Of a DNA stretch of 64,000 nucleotides, positions 17,804-28,616 are shown piece after piece. Origin of the DNA: VAZQ01 sp963721005 (GTDB taxonomy: Bacteria > Pseudomonadota > Alphaproteobacteria > Rhizobiales > Xanthobacteraceae); the NCBI GenBank assembly GCA_963721005.1, contig CAVRHR010000004.1, positions 310,001-374,000 of the forward strand, given 5' to 3'. The position numbers and the translations under genes were made by a program. The notes under the pieces were generated by a model, which saw only the letters and a program-made list of their open reading frames with translations, was not told the DNA's origin and did no database searches. Numbering within the stretch: the stretch's first letter is position 1; each line of letters opens with the position of its first letter.

Positions 17804-18137
17804 AGCGGCTTTCCGAGGGCGAGCGAGCGGCACCACTCAACCATCACCAGGGAGCCTGCGCCGGGGGCATGGTCCGGTGAGGACAAATCTCGTGCAACGG
17901 CGGGGGCGGAGCCGCGGCAAGGGGAATTCCCGATCGTCCTGTGTGGCCGATCACCAGATCGACGCCCGTTCTCAGACCGGGACAGCCCCAGACGGACTTA
18001 CGGATATGCGCGAACCCGCGAATAAGAGGATGTTGACCGACGTCTCTGGGTTCCGCTCCCACCGTTGCACGATCATCGAATGCCAAATCCCTCCGAGTTC
18101 CGCGGGAGGGACGCTTCGCTTCGCCTCTACCCTTGAC
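17804..18137 (+). ncRNA. Candidate bridge RNA region in the 3' non-coding end of the IS element
   Basis: No credible gene lies in this stretch between the transposase stop and the right subterminal repeat. In IS1111-type members of the IS110 family the guide (bridge) RNA is encoded in this end. Several local inverted repeats are present, for example CCTCCGAGTTCCGCGGGAGG at 18091-18110. I cannot fold it or identify target/donor loops by eye, so this is a positional prediction only. Confidence 0.3.
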
Positions 18138-18190
18138 AGGGGACATAAGAGGATGAGGAACTCCGAGTTTGGTGCGTGCTCGCGTCGCCG

Positions 18191-19027
18191 CTACGGCCGT
18201 TTGAAGTATTTCAGATCCGGCGGCGGCTGGCCCTTCTTCATCGGCATGATGGTGCCGTCGGCGCTCTTGAAATAGACTTGATCGCCGATGGTGACGTGGG
18301 CCTGGCCCTCGACGCAATCGTCCTCGTTCCACCAGACCTCGGTCTGGCGCTTGAAGATCTTGAGCACCGTCCATGGCCGCGTGAGCGAGTTGTCGATCGT
18401 GGTCATCTCGACCAGCAGCTTGCCCGCGTCCTTCGGATCCAGATGTATCCGTTCCTTGATGATGCCGTCCGGGTCGTCCGCCATGGGAATGCCGCTCTGG
18501 TCCCACACCCGCGGCGCGCGCACCCGGCGGGTCTCGATCTCGAGCGTGTCGAAGCGGCCGTCGCCGTCGGTATCGAGCCATTTGCCGATCGAGTAGCCGG
18601 TAAACCAGGTCTGCTCGGTCTTCGGCCAGTCGCGCCCGTCGGTGTAGATGCGGCGCGGCGCGAACTCGGTGCGCTCGAACAGGATGTGGGTGATGTCCGG
18701 CGCGAACAGGAACTCGAACGGCGACACGCCCGACATCATCCGCGGCATGCCTTGCGGCAGGCAGGAATAGCCGCGGTCGAGCCCGTGGCCGCCCTCGTCC
18801 TGGTCCTTCAGGCTGGCTTCGTAGCGCACCTGATACTCCGGCTTGAGCGGCGCCTCCTGCTTGCGGATCGGCTTGGTCTGGTCGTAGCGCGGATTGCCCC
18901 CGTAGGTGCGCAGCCACTGGCCGGACCAGTCGGGAAATTTCCTCTCGTCGCCCGCCCGCGCGGCCCCGCACCCCAGGCCCAGCACCGCCGCCAGCGCCAA
19001 CGCACCCACCAAGCTTCGATCGATCAC
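18191..19027 (-). CDS. Secreted paralog family, member 3, with a perfect EF-hand-like loop
   Basis: A 278-residue exported protein with a signal peptide (cleavage near GAARA). Family blocks are present (FPDWSGQW, APLKPEYQ, GMPRMMSG, RRIYTDGRDWP, GYSIGKW, KERIHLD, LTRPWTV, IMPMKKGQPPPDLKYFK). At residues ~152-163 (18539-18574) it carries DTDGDGRFDTLE, which matches a canonical 12-residue EF-hand loop at positions 1, 3, 5, 6, 8, 9 and 12. It is on the opposite strand to members 1 and 2 and faces them across the IS element. GAGGAATGT precedes the ATG at a suitable distance. Function unknown; calcium binding is inference from the loop. Confidence 0.82.
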   Translation of the reverse strand: MIDRSLVGALALAAVLGLGCGAARAGDERKFPDWSGQWLRTYGGNPRYDQTKPIRKQEAPLKPEYQVRYEASLKDQDEGGHGLDRGYSCLPQGMPRMMSGVSPFEFLFAPDITHILFERTEFAPRRIYTDGRDWPKTEQTWFTGYSIGKWLDTDGDGRFDTLEIETRRVRAPRVWDQSGIPMADDPDGIIKERIHLDPKDAGKLLVEMTTIDNSLTRPWTVLKIFKRQTEVWWNEDDCVEGQAHVTIGDQVYFKSADGTIMPMKKGQPPPDLKYFKRP

Positions 19028-19137
19028 GACATTCCTCCCGTAGGGACCGCCTGCCCGTTTTGAGCGAACTTACCACGACGTTGCGATGGGCGCACGGTTG
19101 CGGGACGCACCCTCGGCGCTCCTCGCCCCGCGTGCCA

Positions 19138-19170
19138 TTAGGGCGTTTACGCCCGTCTTCGACGGGCTAT
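19138..19170 (+). repeat. Repeat family B copy 2
   Basis: Unit GGGCGTTTACGCCCGTC..GACGGGCTAT in the left arm of family A copy 2; same orientation as copy 1. Confidence 0.7.
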
Positions 19171-19273
19171 GGAGAGGGCGACACGGCAAGGCGGAAAACC
19201 CGGACTCGGCCCGGTGAAAGGGCGTTTCCACAAGCTCAAACTCGCGGAAGGGGCCCCTCATCCCCCCTTCTCC

Positions 19274-19306
19274 ATAGCCCGTCGAAGACGGGCGTAAACG
19301 CCCTGA
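19274..19306 (-). repeat. Repeat family B copy 3
   Basis: Reverse-complement unit (ATAGCCCGTCGAAGACGGGC then GTAAACGCCCTGAT) in the right arm of family A copy 2. Confidence 0.7.
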
Positions 19307-19387
19307 TGGCATGCGGGGAGAAGGAGTGAAATGCGGTGCGCCCCTCACGTCGCCGACAACTGCAACGATCCCATTGGAGAAAGCCCG

Positions 19388-20238
19388 CTACCGCCGCGGC
19401 GGATCGAAATCCCGCAAGGGAGGCGGAGCTCTGATCCTTCCTGGTCGGCATCAGGAAGCCGTCCTGGCTCACCAGGTACTCCTCCTTGCCGATGACCACA
19501 TGATGGTTGTCTTCCGCGCAGACATATTCGAGCCATTGCGGATCGCGCACATGCCGGTAGCTGCGCGTCACCGTCCAGGGGCGGGTCAGCGCGTGGTCGA
19601 TCACGGTGACCTCGTTCAGCATCACCTCGGGATCGGCCTTGTCGATGAACAGCCGCTCCTTGATCACGGCGGCATTGTCGTCGTGGAACGGCATGCCGCT
19701 GCTGTCGTAGCTGTGCGGATTCTTCAAGCCCCGGGTCTCGATCGCCAGCGTGTCGTAGCGGCCGTAGCCGTCCTGGTCGAGCCACTTGCCGATCGAGTAG
19801 CCGTTGGCGGAATGCGGCAGCGTTGCGGGCCAATCGCGGCCGTCCGTGTAGACGCGCCGAAACTGGTTGCTGATGTCGCGCATCATGTAGGTCGCCTCCA
19901 GGGGTCACGGCGAAGAACACCGGATGGTCGGCGTTCATGATGCGCGGCATGCCGTGCGGCTGGCAGCGATAGCCGGGATTCTCGCCTTGCCCGCCGCGGC
20001 CCTGGGCGGCCAGGTTCGCTTCGTACCGGGCCTGGTACTCCGGGGTCAGCGGCGCCTCTTGCCCCAGGCCGCGCGGCTTGTCCGGATCCCAATTGCCGTG
20101 CTTGCCGTCGCGCACGCGGGTCCAGCCGCCGGACCATGCCGGATAGAGCGTGTCGTCTGCGGCCCGCGCGTCTGCGACAGTCATGCACAGCGCCGCCGCC
20201 AGCGCCCACGGCGCGATCATGCCTCGCGTGATGCTCAT
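19388..20238 (-). pseudogene. Secreted paralog family, member 4, broken by two single-base insertions
   Basis: The start (ATG 20238) and signal peptide (cleavage near ADARA) are intact, but the frame fails after FFAVTP and again near the C-terminus. Removing one base near 19900 joins FFAVTP to the frame reading ATYMMRDISNQFRRVYTDGRDWP; removing a second near 19430 restores KDQAPPPLRDFDPPRR and a stop at 19388-19390. The repaired product has 282 residues, in line with its paralogs at 271-285. Every family block is then present. The EF-hand-like loop reads DQDGYGRYDTLA, degraded at positions 5 and 12. Either a recent pseudogene or two assembly errors; as written the N-terminal frame runs to 19345 and the C-terminal frame to 19236. 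Confidence 0.8.
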
Positions 20239-20263
20239 GCGATCCTCGCTGGCGTCGGGGCCG

Positions 20264-21115
20264 TCACTTCTGCGATTGCTTGAAGTATCGGAGATCAGGC
20301 GGCGTCTGATCCTTCTTGGCCGGCATCAGATAGCCGTCCGCGCTCATCATGTAGGGCTCCTTGCCGATGACGATCTGCTGCGTGGTCTCGGTGCAGGCGG
20401 TGCGGCTCCAGTTGGGATACGGATTGGGGTCGTGCCGGAACGTCTTGTCGACGGTCCAAGGCCTGGTCAGGGCATGATCGAACGTCGTGATCACGTCGTG
20501 CAGCAGGCCGGCCTTGTCGATGAAGAACCGTTCCTTGAAAGTCGACTGGTTGTCGAAATGCAGCGGCAGCCCGGTCGCGTCATAGGCGCGCGGGCCCTTG
20601 AACGGGCCGCGCGTCTCGGCCTCCAGCACGTCGTAGACGCCGTCGCCGTCCTCGTCGATCCACTTGCCGATCGCATAGCCCTGATAGGTCGGATCGAGAT
20701 CGGTCGGCCACGGACGCCCGTCGGTGAAGATCCGGCGCAGATCACTGCCGACCGAGAGGTAGGTGGTGTGCGGCGTGACCACAAATTCCACCCGCCCGGC
20801 CGACATCATGGCCGGCATGCCGCCCGGGATGCAGCGGGCATGATCGATGAAGTTGCCCTGCCCGCCCTTGGCCTGGTCGGCCATGCTCTCCTCGTGGACC
20901 TTCTGATACTCCGGCGTGAGCGGCGCCTGCTGCGCCGGCCCGAACGCCTTGGTGGGGTCGTACTTCACGCCCTGGCCGCCGAAGCGAGGGTTGATGTAGT
21001 CCCACTGGCCTTTCCAGTCGGGGTATTTCGCCGCGTCGGCCGCGTGCGCCGCGCCCATCGTCATCATCAGGGCGGCGGTCAGTGCCAAGACGGCAGTCGA
21101 GCTTCCATGCAGCAT
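20264..21115 (-). CDS. Secreted paralog family, member 5, with a perfect EF-hand-like loop
   Basis: A 283-residue exported protein with a signal peptide (cleavage near AAHA). Family blocks: YPDWKGQW, APLTPEYQ, GGQG, GMPAMMSA, VVTPHTTYL, RRIFTDGRPWP, GYAIGKW, ETRGPFKGPRAYDATGLP, KERFFIDK, LTRPWTV, LMPAKKDQTPPDLRYFKQ. Residues ~154-165 (20621-20656) read DEDGDGVYDVLE, again matching an EF-hand loop at every key position. Its stop is 25 bases before the start of member 4 on the same strand, so members 5, 4 and 3 may form one minus-strand unit, though the family A repeat separates 4 from 3. GGGAGGA precedes the ATG. Confidence 0.82.
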   Translation of the reverse strand: MLHGSSTAVLALTAALMMTMGAAHAADAAKYPDWKGQWDYINPRFGGQGVKYDPTKAFGPAQQAPLTPEYQKVHEESMADQAKGGQGNFIDHARCIPGGMPAMMSAGRVEFVVTPHTTYLSVGSDLRRIFTDGRPWPTDLDPTYQGYAIGKWIDEDGDGVYDVLEAETRGPFKGPRAYDATGLPLHFDNQSTFKERFFIDKAGLLHDVITTFDHALTRPWTVDKTFRHDPNPYPNWSRTACTETTQQIVIGKEPYMMSADGYLMPAKKDQTPPDLRYFKQSQK

Positions 21116-21286
21116 GATTGTCCTCCCGGGATTGTCCGATCGCTTTCTCCACGGTGATGGGTGCGATTTTTGTTCGGTCCGATAAGGCTACATCGCCGCC
21201 AAGGCGAATGGAACCGGCCGAAGACTCAAGGGGCCACGCAGCCCGTGTCGGTCCGCGCCGACCTGACCCAAGCAAGGTGCAATACC

Positions 21287-21668
21287 GTGACAGTGGCCGA
21301 CCCAATCAAGCCATCGACGCAGAATGCGCTCATCCGGGGAGCGCTCGGGCGATGCCCGCGCTGCGGCCGGGGCCGCTTGCTGCATCACTATCTCGAGGTC
21401 GTGGACAATTGCTCCGGCTGCGGCGAGGCTTATGGCCATTTCCGCGCCGACGCCGCCGCTCCCTGGCTGACCATCCTGATCGTCGGGCATCTCACGGTGC
21501 CGGTCATCCTGATGGTCGAGGAATATGTGGGAGCTCCCGCTCTGGATGGCGCTTTCCATCTACGTGCCGGCCATCGTGCTGCTCGCCTTGGGGCTGTTGC
21601 CCCGCTGCAAGGGAGTGATTCTGGCGCTGCTGTGGGTGACCAAGGTGGAGGGTTCGGAGAAGCTGTGA
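21287..21668 (+). pseudogene. DUF983 zinc-ribbon membrane protein, frameshifted
   Basis: The first part (GTG 21287) reads CPRCGRGRLLHHYLEVVDNCSGCG, a four-cysteine ribbon, then a membrane segment PWLTILIVGHLTVPVILMVE. One base too many in the GGG at 21529-21531 then breaks the frame. Removing it continues as VELPLWMALSIYVPAIVLLALG, a second membrane segment, and ends KVEGSEKL at a TGA at 21666-21668; the repaired product of 126 residues has the size and layout of DUF983. As written the frame runs on to 21805 without homology. Function of the family is unknown. It is divergent from secreted member 5. Confidence 0.72.
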
Positions 21669-21722
21669 GGCTTGAATTCGGCCGGACTTTTTCGGGGCGG
21701 CCTTGCCGAAGGCCCGCTGAAG

Positions 21723-21748
21723 AAAACCCCGGCGGTGGCCCGCCGGGG
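21723..21748 (-). terminator. Hairpin with T-rich flank on the minus strand
   Basis: CCCCGGCG-GTGGCC-CGCCGGGG at 21727-21748, preceded by AAAA, so read on the minus strand it is an 8-bp GC stem followed by TTTTC. No minus-strand gene lies immediately to the right, so its use is unclear; it may just limit antisense transcription toward the DUF983 gene. Confidence 0.3.
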
Positions 21749-21917
21749 CTCGGTGACCTCATGGCTGATCGAATGCTCACGGTGAGCGACCTTGAAGCCG
21801 CCTAGGCCGAGAGTATACACCAAAGTTACGATTAGTATATAGGGTATTTATTGTAGGGGTTGCGGATCGCAAGCGTCCGATCTGCCGGGTTGCAGACCTA
21901 GTTCCAGGTCGTCCGGG

Positions 21918-22046
21918 GCAAAGCAAGGCGTGGGTGGCCGGAACAAGTCCGGCCATGACGCCGAGGGTTGCGGCGCGCTCCGCACAAACCTGTCATCCCC
22001 GGGAGTCATGCCCGCGCTCGTCGCGGGCACCCACGCCTTGCTTTGC
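21918..22046. repeat. Repeat family C copy 1: 19-bp perfect inverted repeat
   Basis: GCAAAGCAAGGCGTGGGTG at 21918-21936 is exactly complementary to 22028-22046. Between the arms are GGCCGGAACAAGTCCGGCC and GCCCGCG..CGCGGGC hairpins. This occupies the gap between the DUF983 gene and the recQ pair. Similar GGCCGGG..CATGAC units occur at 27532-27670, 55415-55526 and 55602-55683. The rest of the gap (21749-21917) is locally AT-rich around 21815-21852 with no gene. Confidence 0.65.
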
Positions 22047-22064
22047 GGACACCGTGTGCCCGCC

Positions 22065-22092
22065 CTTGTGCCGCCTCCGGAACAAATATAGA
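22065..22092 (+). promoter_or_regulatory. Candidate promoter of the recQ pair
   Basis: CTTGTG at 22065-22070 and TATAGA at 22087-22092, 16 bases apart, upstream of the first recQ start. The -10 element overlaps the proposed LexA site, as expected for a repressed promoter. Weak on its own. Confidence 0.35.
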
Positions 22093-22094
22093 AC
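22080..22094. promoter_or_regulatory. Alphaproteobacterial LexA (SOS) box
   Basis: GAACAAATATAGAAC: a GAAC-N7-GAAC direct repeat, identical in form to the LexA-binding motif of alphaproteobacteria (GTTC-N7-GTTC on the other strand). It ends 12 bases before the first recQ start codon (24 before the alternative ATG at 22119), where bound LexA would block transcription of both recQ genes. Confidence 0.6.
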
Positions 22095-22106
22095 ATTCCG
22101 GATCGG

Positions 22107-23370
22107 ATGGACCCGCACATGCCCAATCTCGTGGCGGCGCAGCAGGCGCTTCGCTCGACCTTCGGGTTCGAGGACTTCCGTCCCGGCCAGGGCCCCATCA
22201 TCGAGACCGTGCTCAAGGGCGCTGACGTGCTCGCCATCATGCCGACCGGCAGCGGCAAGTCGCTATGCTACCAGCTCCCCGCGCTCTTGCGCGACGGCCT
22301 GACCGTGGTGGTGTCGCCGCTGATCGCCCTCATGCGCAACCAGGTGGCCCAACTGCGCCACCGCGGGGTCGCGGCCGCGAGCCTCAACTCGGCCAACGCT
22401 CCCGAGGAGAACCGGCGGATAGGCGAGCGCGTCGCCGCCGGCGGGCTGCGCCTCGTCTATGTCTCGCCCGAGCGGCTGGCTCAGCCCGAGACACTGTCGC
22501 TCCTCGAGCGCGCCCATGTCGGGCTGTTCGCGGTCGACGAGGCCCATTGCATCTCGCAATGGGGGCACGCCTTCCGGCCGGACTATCTACGGCTCGGTGC
22601 CGCCCATGCCGCGCTTGGCGGCGTCCAGACCGTCGCCTTCACCGCCACGGCCGACGCCGCCACCCGCGCCGACATCGTCGGCAAGCTGTTCCGCCGCGAT
22701 CCGACCGTGTTCGTGCACGGCTTCGACCGGCCCAACCTGCATCTTTGCATCCGCCCCAAGACCTCCGGCCCCGACCAGATCCTGGATTTTGTGCGCCAGC
22801 ACGCGGGCGACAGCGGCATCGTCTATTGCCGCTCCCGCCGCAAGACCGAGGAAATCGCGCAGCTGCTGCGGGCGAACGGCGCCGATGCGCGCCCGTATCA
22901 CGCCGGGCTCGCGCCAGACATGCGCGCGCGCCATCAGGACATGTTTCTCGCCGATGACGGCGTCGTGATCGTGGCCACCATCGCGTTCGGGCTCGGCATC
23001 GACAAGCCCGACGTGCGCTTCGTGCTGCATGCCGACCTGCCCGCCAATATCGAAAGCTATTATCACGAGATCGGCCGCGCCGGCCGCGACGGGCTGCCGG
23101 CCGACACCTTGACGCTGTTCGACATGGGCGACGTCCGGCTGCACCGCATGCAGATCGCGCAAAATGGGGCCTCCGAGGCGCAGCAGAATATCGATCGCAA
23201 GCGGCTCGGTGCCCTGGTGGACCTGTGCGAATCGGATATCTGTCGCCGGCAGAGCCTGCTCGGCTATTTCGGCGAGCTGGCGCCGCAGGCCTGCGGCAAT
23301 TGCGATGTGTGCCTTGCGGGGCGCAGCTGGTGGAGAAGGCTGTTGCGCTTGAGAAGACCTGGACCCGCCC

Positions 23371-23378
<8 letters not shown>
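22107..23378 (+). CDS. Short RecQ-like DNA helicase (helicase core plus zinc domain only)
   Basis: A 423-residue SF2 helicase nearly identical in its N-terminal region to the full-length RecQ encoded directly downstream. It has motif 0/I (MPTGSGKSLCYQLPA), DEAH box with the RecQ-specific aromatic-rich loop (VDEAHCISQWGHAFRPDY), motif VI (YHEIGRAGRDGLPAD) and the four zinc cysteines (CESDIC, CGNCDVC). It then stops after an unrelated 15-residue arginine-rich tail, lacking the winged-helix and HRDC domains. The stop overlaps the next recQ start by eight bases, implying translational coupling. ATG 22119 aligns with the start of the second gene and is a possible alternative. Either a specialised paralog or the remnant of a tandem duplication. 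Confidence 0.88.
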
Positions 23379-25185
<1,807 letters not shown>

Positions 25186-25432
25186 AGACCGCCGCCGGGC
25201 GGCTGAAATGGACGCGCTTCGGCCTTCGATTTTCACGCGGGCGTGAATGTTGCACTGCAGTTGGGGGTGTGTTAGCAACCGCCCGGTTTTCGCGGGGTTT
25301 CGGGGCGGCGCCGCGTGCTCTCCGCGAGGACCAAAGTCCCATTCGCATTCAAGGGCTTATGGATTCAAGGCTTGGCGTCTAGAGCGGGACGAGACCGAGC
25401 CTGAAAGACTGCCTCAACCGAGAGCGCGCGGC

Positions 25433-25992
25433 GTGAAGAGCGAAGGCACGATCGTTACCGGCATGGCGGGTCGCTACGCGACCGCGCTGTTTGAGCTTGC
25501 GCGCGACGCGAAATCGATCGATGTCGTCAAGGCCGATCTCGACCGCTTCGAAGCGCTCCTGGCTGAAAGCCCCGACCTGACGCGGCTGGTGCGCAGCCCG
25601 GTGTTCTCGGCCGAGCAGCAGGCCAAGGCGCTGACCGCCGTGCTCGGGCTCGCCGCCATCGGCGGGCTGACGGCGAAATTCCTCCAGGTCGTGGCGCAGA
25701 ACCGCCGCCTGTTCGCGGTGCGCGGCATGATCAAGGATTTCCGCACGCTGGTGGCCCGGCACAAGGGCGAGGTCACGGCCGATGTGACGCTCGCGGAGAA
25801 GCCCGACGAGCGGCAGCTCGCCGCCATCAAGGATGCGCTGCGCGCGGTCACCGGCAAGGATGTGCAGGTCGAGGTCAAGGTCGACCCCTCGATCATCGGC
25901 GGGCTCATCGTCAAGGTCGGCAGCCGCATGGTCGACAGCTCGCTGCGCACCAAGCTCAAGTCAATCAAGCATGTGATGAAAGAGGTCTCTTG

Positions 25993-25993
<1 letters not shown>
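25433..25993 (+). CDS. atpH: F1F0 ATP synthase subunit delta
   Basis: A 186-residue peripheral-stalk subunit joining F1 to subunit b. The N-terminal six-helix part is recognisable (GRYATALFELARDAKSIDVV.ADL) and the C-terminal signature ends VDPSIIGGLIVKVGSRMVDSSLRTKL. GTG 25433 is chosen because family proteins begin about ten residues before GRYATALFE; the frame is open to 25247 but reads as non-coding. The 250-base gap after recQ should hold the atp promoter; TTGCAC at 25250-25255 is a possible -35 but no strong -10 follows. The stop overlaps the atpA start (TGATG). Confidence 0.92.
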
Positions 25994-27519
<1,526 letters not shown>

Positions 27520-27531
27520 TGCGTGATCGTC

Positions 27532-27670
27532 GTCATGGCCGGGCAAAGCCCGCGCGCCGGCTAAGGCGCCGGAAGACGGGAGTAAACGCCCTAATGTCCG
27601 GCCACCCAAGTCTTTGGCGTGGACACAAGGTAAGCAAGACGTGGGTGCCCGGCACAAGGCCGGGCATGAC
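27532..27670. repeat. Repeat family C copy 2 within the atpA-atpG spacer
   Basis: Begins GTCATGGCCGGGC and ends GGCCGGGCATGAC, a long imperfect palindrome, with a diverged family B unit inside (AAGACGGGAGTAAACGCCCTAATG). It fills nearly the whole spacer between two genes that must be cotranscribed. Confidence 0.65.
27561..27595 (-). repeat. Repeat family B copy 4 (diverged)
   Basis: GAAGACGGGAGTAAACGCCCTAAT matches the right half of the B unit; the left half is altered to GGCTAAGGCGCCG. It lies in the hairpin region of family C copy 2. Confidence 0.45.
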
Positions 27671-27688
27671 CGAGGAAAATCAAAGCCC

Positions 27689-28597
27689 ATGCCCAGCTTG
27701 AAGGACCTGCGCAACCGCATCGCCTCCACCAAGGCGACGCAGAAGATCACCAAGGCCATGCAGATGGTGGCGGCCTCCAAGCTGCGCCGCGCGCAGGTGG
27801 CGGCCGAGGCCGCGCGGCCCTATGCGGAGCGCATGGACAAGGTGCTGGGCCATATCGCCGCCGCCGTGGCCGGCAGCCCGTCGGCGCCGCCCTTGCTGCG
27901 CGGCACCGGCAGCGACGGCGTGCATCTGCTGCTGGTTTGCACCGCCGAGCGCGGCCTGTGCGGCCCGTTCAACTCGGCGATCGTGCGGCTGGCGCGCGAG
28001 CGCGCCAACGTGCTGATCGCGCAGGGCAAGCAGGTCAAGTTCTTCTGCGTCGGGCGCAAGGGCTACGAGCAGCTCAAGCGCCAGTACGAGCGGATGATCA
28101 TCGAGCACATCGAGCTGCGCTCGGTGCGCACGCTCGGCTTCGCCAACGCCGAGGCGATCGCGGACCGCATCCTGCGGCTCTATGCCGAGGGCGCGTTCGA
28201 CGTCTGCACCCTGATCTTCTCCCGCTTCAAGTCGGTGATCGCGCAGATTCAGACCGCCCAGCAGATCATCCCGCCGGTGTTCGATGCTCCCGCGGCCGCC
28301 TCTGCTAGGCGCTCCGAGGACGGAGCCGGATCGAGCGGCGGCGCCGGCTACGACTACGAGCCCGAGGAGGAGGAAATTCTCGCGCAGATCCTGCCGCGCA
28401 ACATCGCGGTGCAGATTCTGCGGGCGCTGCTGGAGAACAACGCCTCGTTCTACGGCGCGCAAATGAGCGCGATGGACAACGCCACCCGCAATGCCGGCGA
28501 GATGATCCGCAAGCAGACGCTTCGCTACAACCGCACCCGTCAGGCGATGATCACCAAGGAGCTGATCGAGATCATCTCCGGGGCCGAGGCGCTTTAA
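27689..28597 (+). CDS. atpG: F1F0 ATP synthase subunit gamma
   Basis: A 302-residue rotor subunit. The N-terminal helix (PSLKDLRNRIASTKATQKITKAMQMVAASKL) and the C-terminal signature (MDNATRNAGEMI....LRYNRTRQAMITKELIEIISGAEAL) form the coiled-coil shaft; the Rossmann-like middle contains CTAERGLCGPFNS. Around residues 205-230 an Ala/Ser/Gly-rich insert followed by YDYEPEEEE makes it slightly longer than the family norm, at the position where many alphaproteobacterial gammas vary. ATG 27689 with GAGGAAAA upstream. Confidence 0.96.
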   Translation: MPSLKDLRNRIASTKATQKITKAMQMVAASKLRRAQVAAEAARPYAERMDKVLGHIAAAVAGSPSAPPLLRGTGSDGVHLLLVCTAERGLCGPFNSAIVRLARERANVLIAQGKQVKFFCVGRKGYEQLKRQYERMIIEHIELRSVRTLGFANAEAIADRILRLYAEGAFDVCTLIFSRFKSVIAQIQTAQQIIPPVFDAPAAASARRSEDGAGSSGGAGYDYEPEEEEILAQILPRNIAVQILRALLENNASFYGAQMSAMDNATRNAGEMIRKQTLRYNRTRQAMITKELIEIISGAEAL

Positions 28598-28616
28598 AAG
28601 TTCAGAGGAGATTTCC

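Larger units (their letters stand above)
16581..18149 (+). mobile_element. IS110-family (IS1111-type) insertion sequence, apparently complete
   Basis: About 1.57-kb element with an intact transposase gene. A perfect 10-bp subterminal inverted repeat is visible: TATGTCCCCT at 16586-16595 and AGGGGACATA at 18138-18147. Flanks join a REP-like repeat (CTCCTCA on the left, GGATGAGG on the right). Subterminal repeats and a long 3' non-coding end (about 345 bases) are features of the IS1111 subgroup. I see no target duplication. Exact ends are uncertain by a few bases. Confidence 0.8.
19121..19334. repeat. Repeat family A copy 2, carrying family B inserts in both arms
   Basis: Fills most of the 360-base gap between members 3 and 4. 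Same core as the other A copies (CAAGCTCAAACTC between complementary arms). Both terminal hairpins carry a B unit in opposite orientation (19138-19170 and 19274-19306), making a very large overall palindrome. Nothing else is seen in the gap. Confidence 0.7.

Noticed and set aside
16478..18158. Target-site duplication for the IS element
   Set aside because: None visible; in keeping with the IS110 family, which usually makes none.
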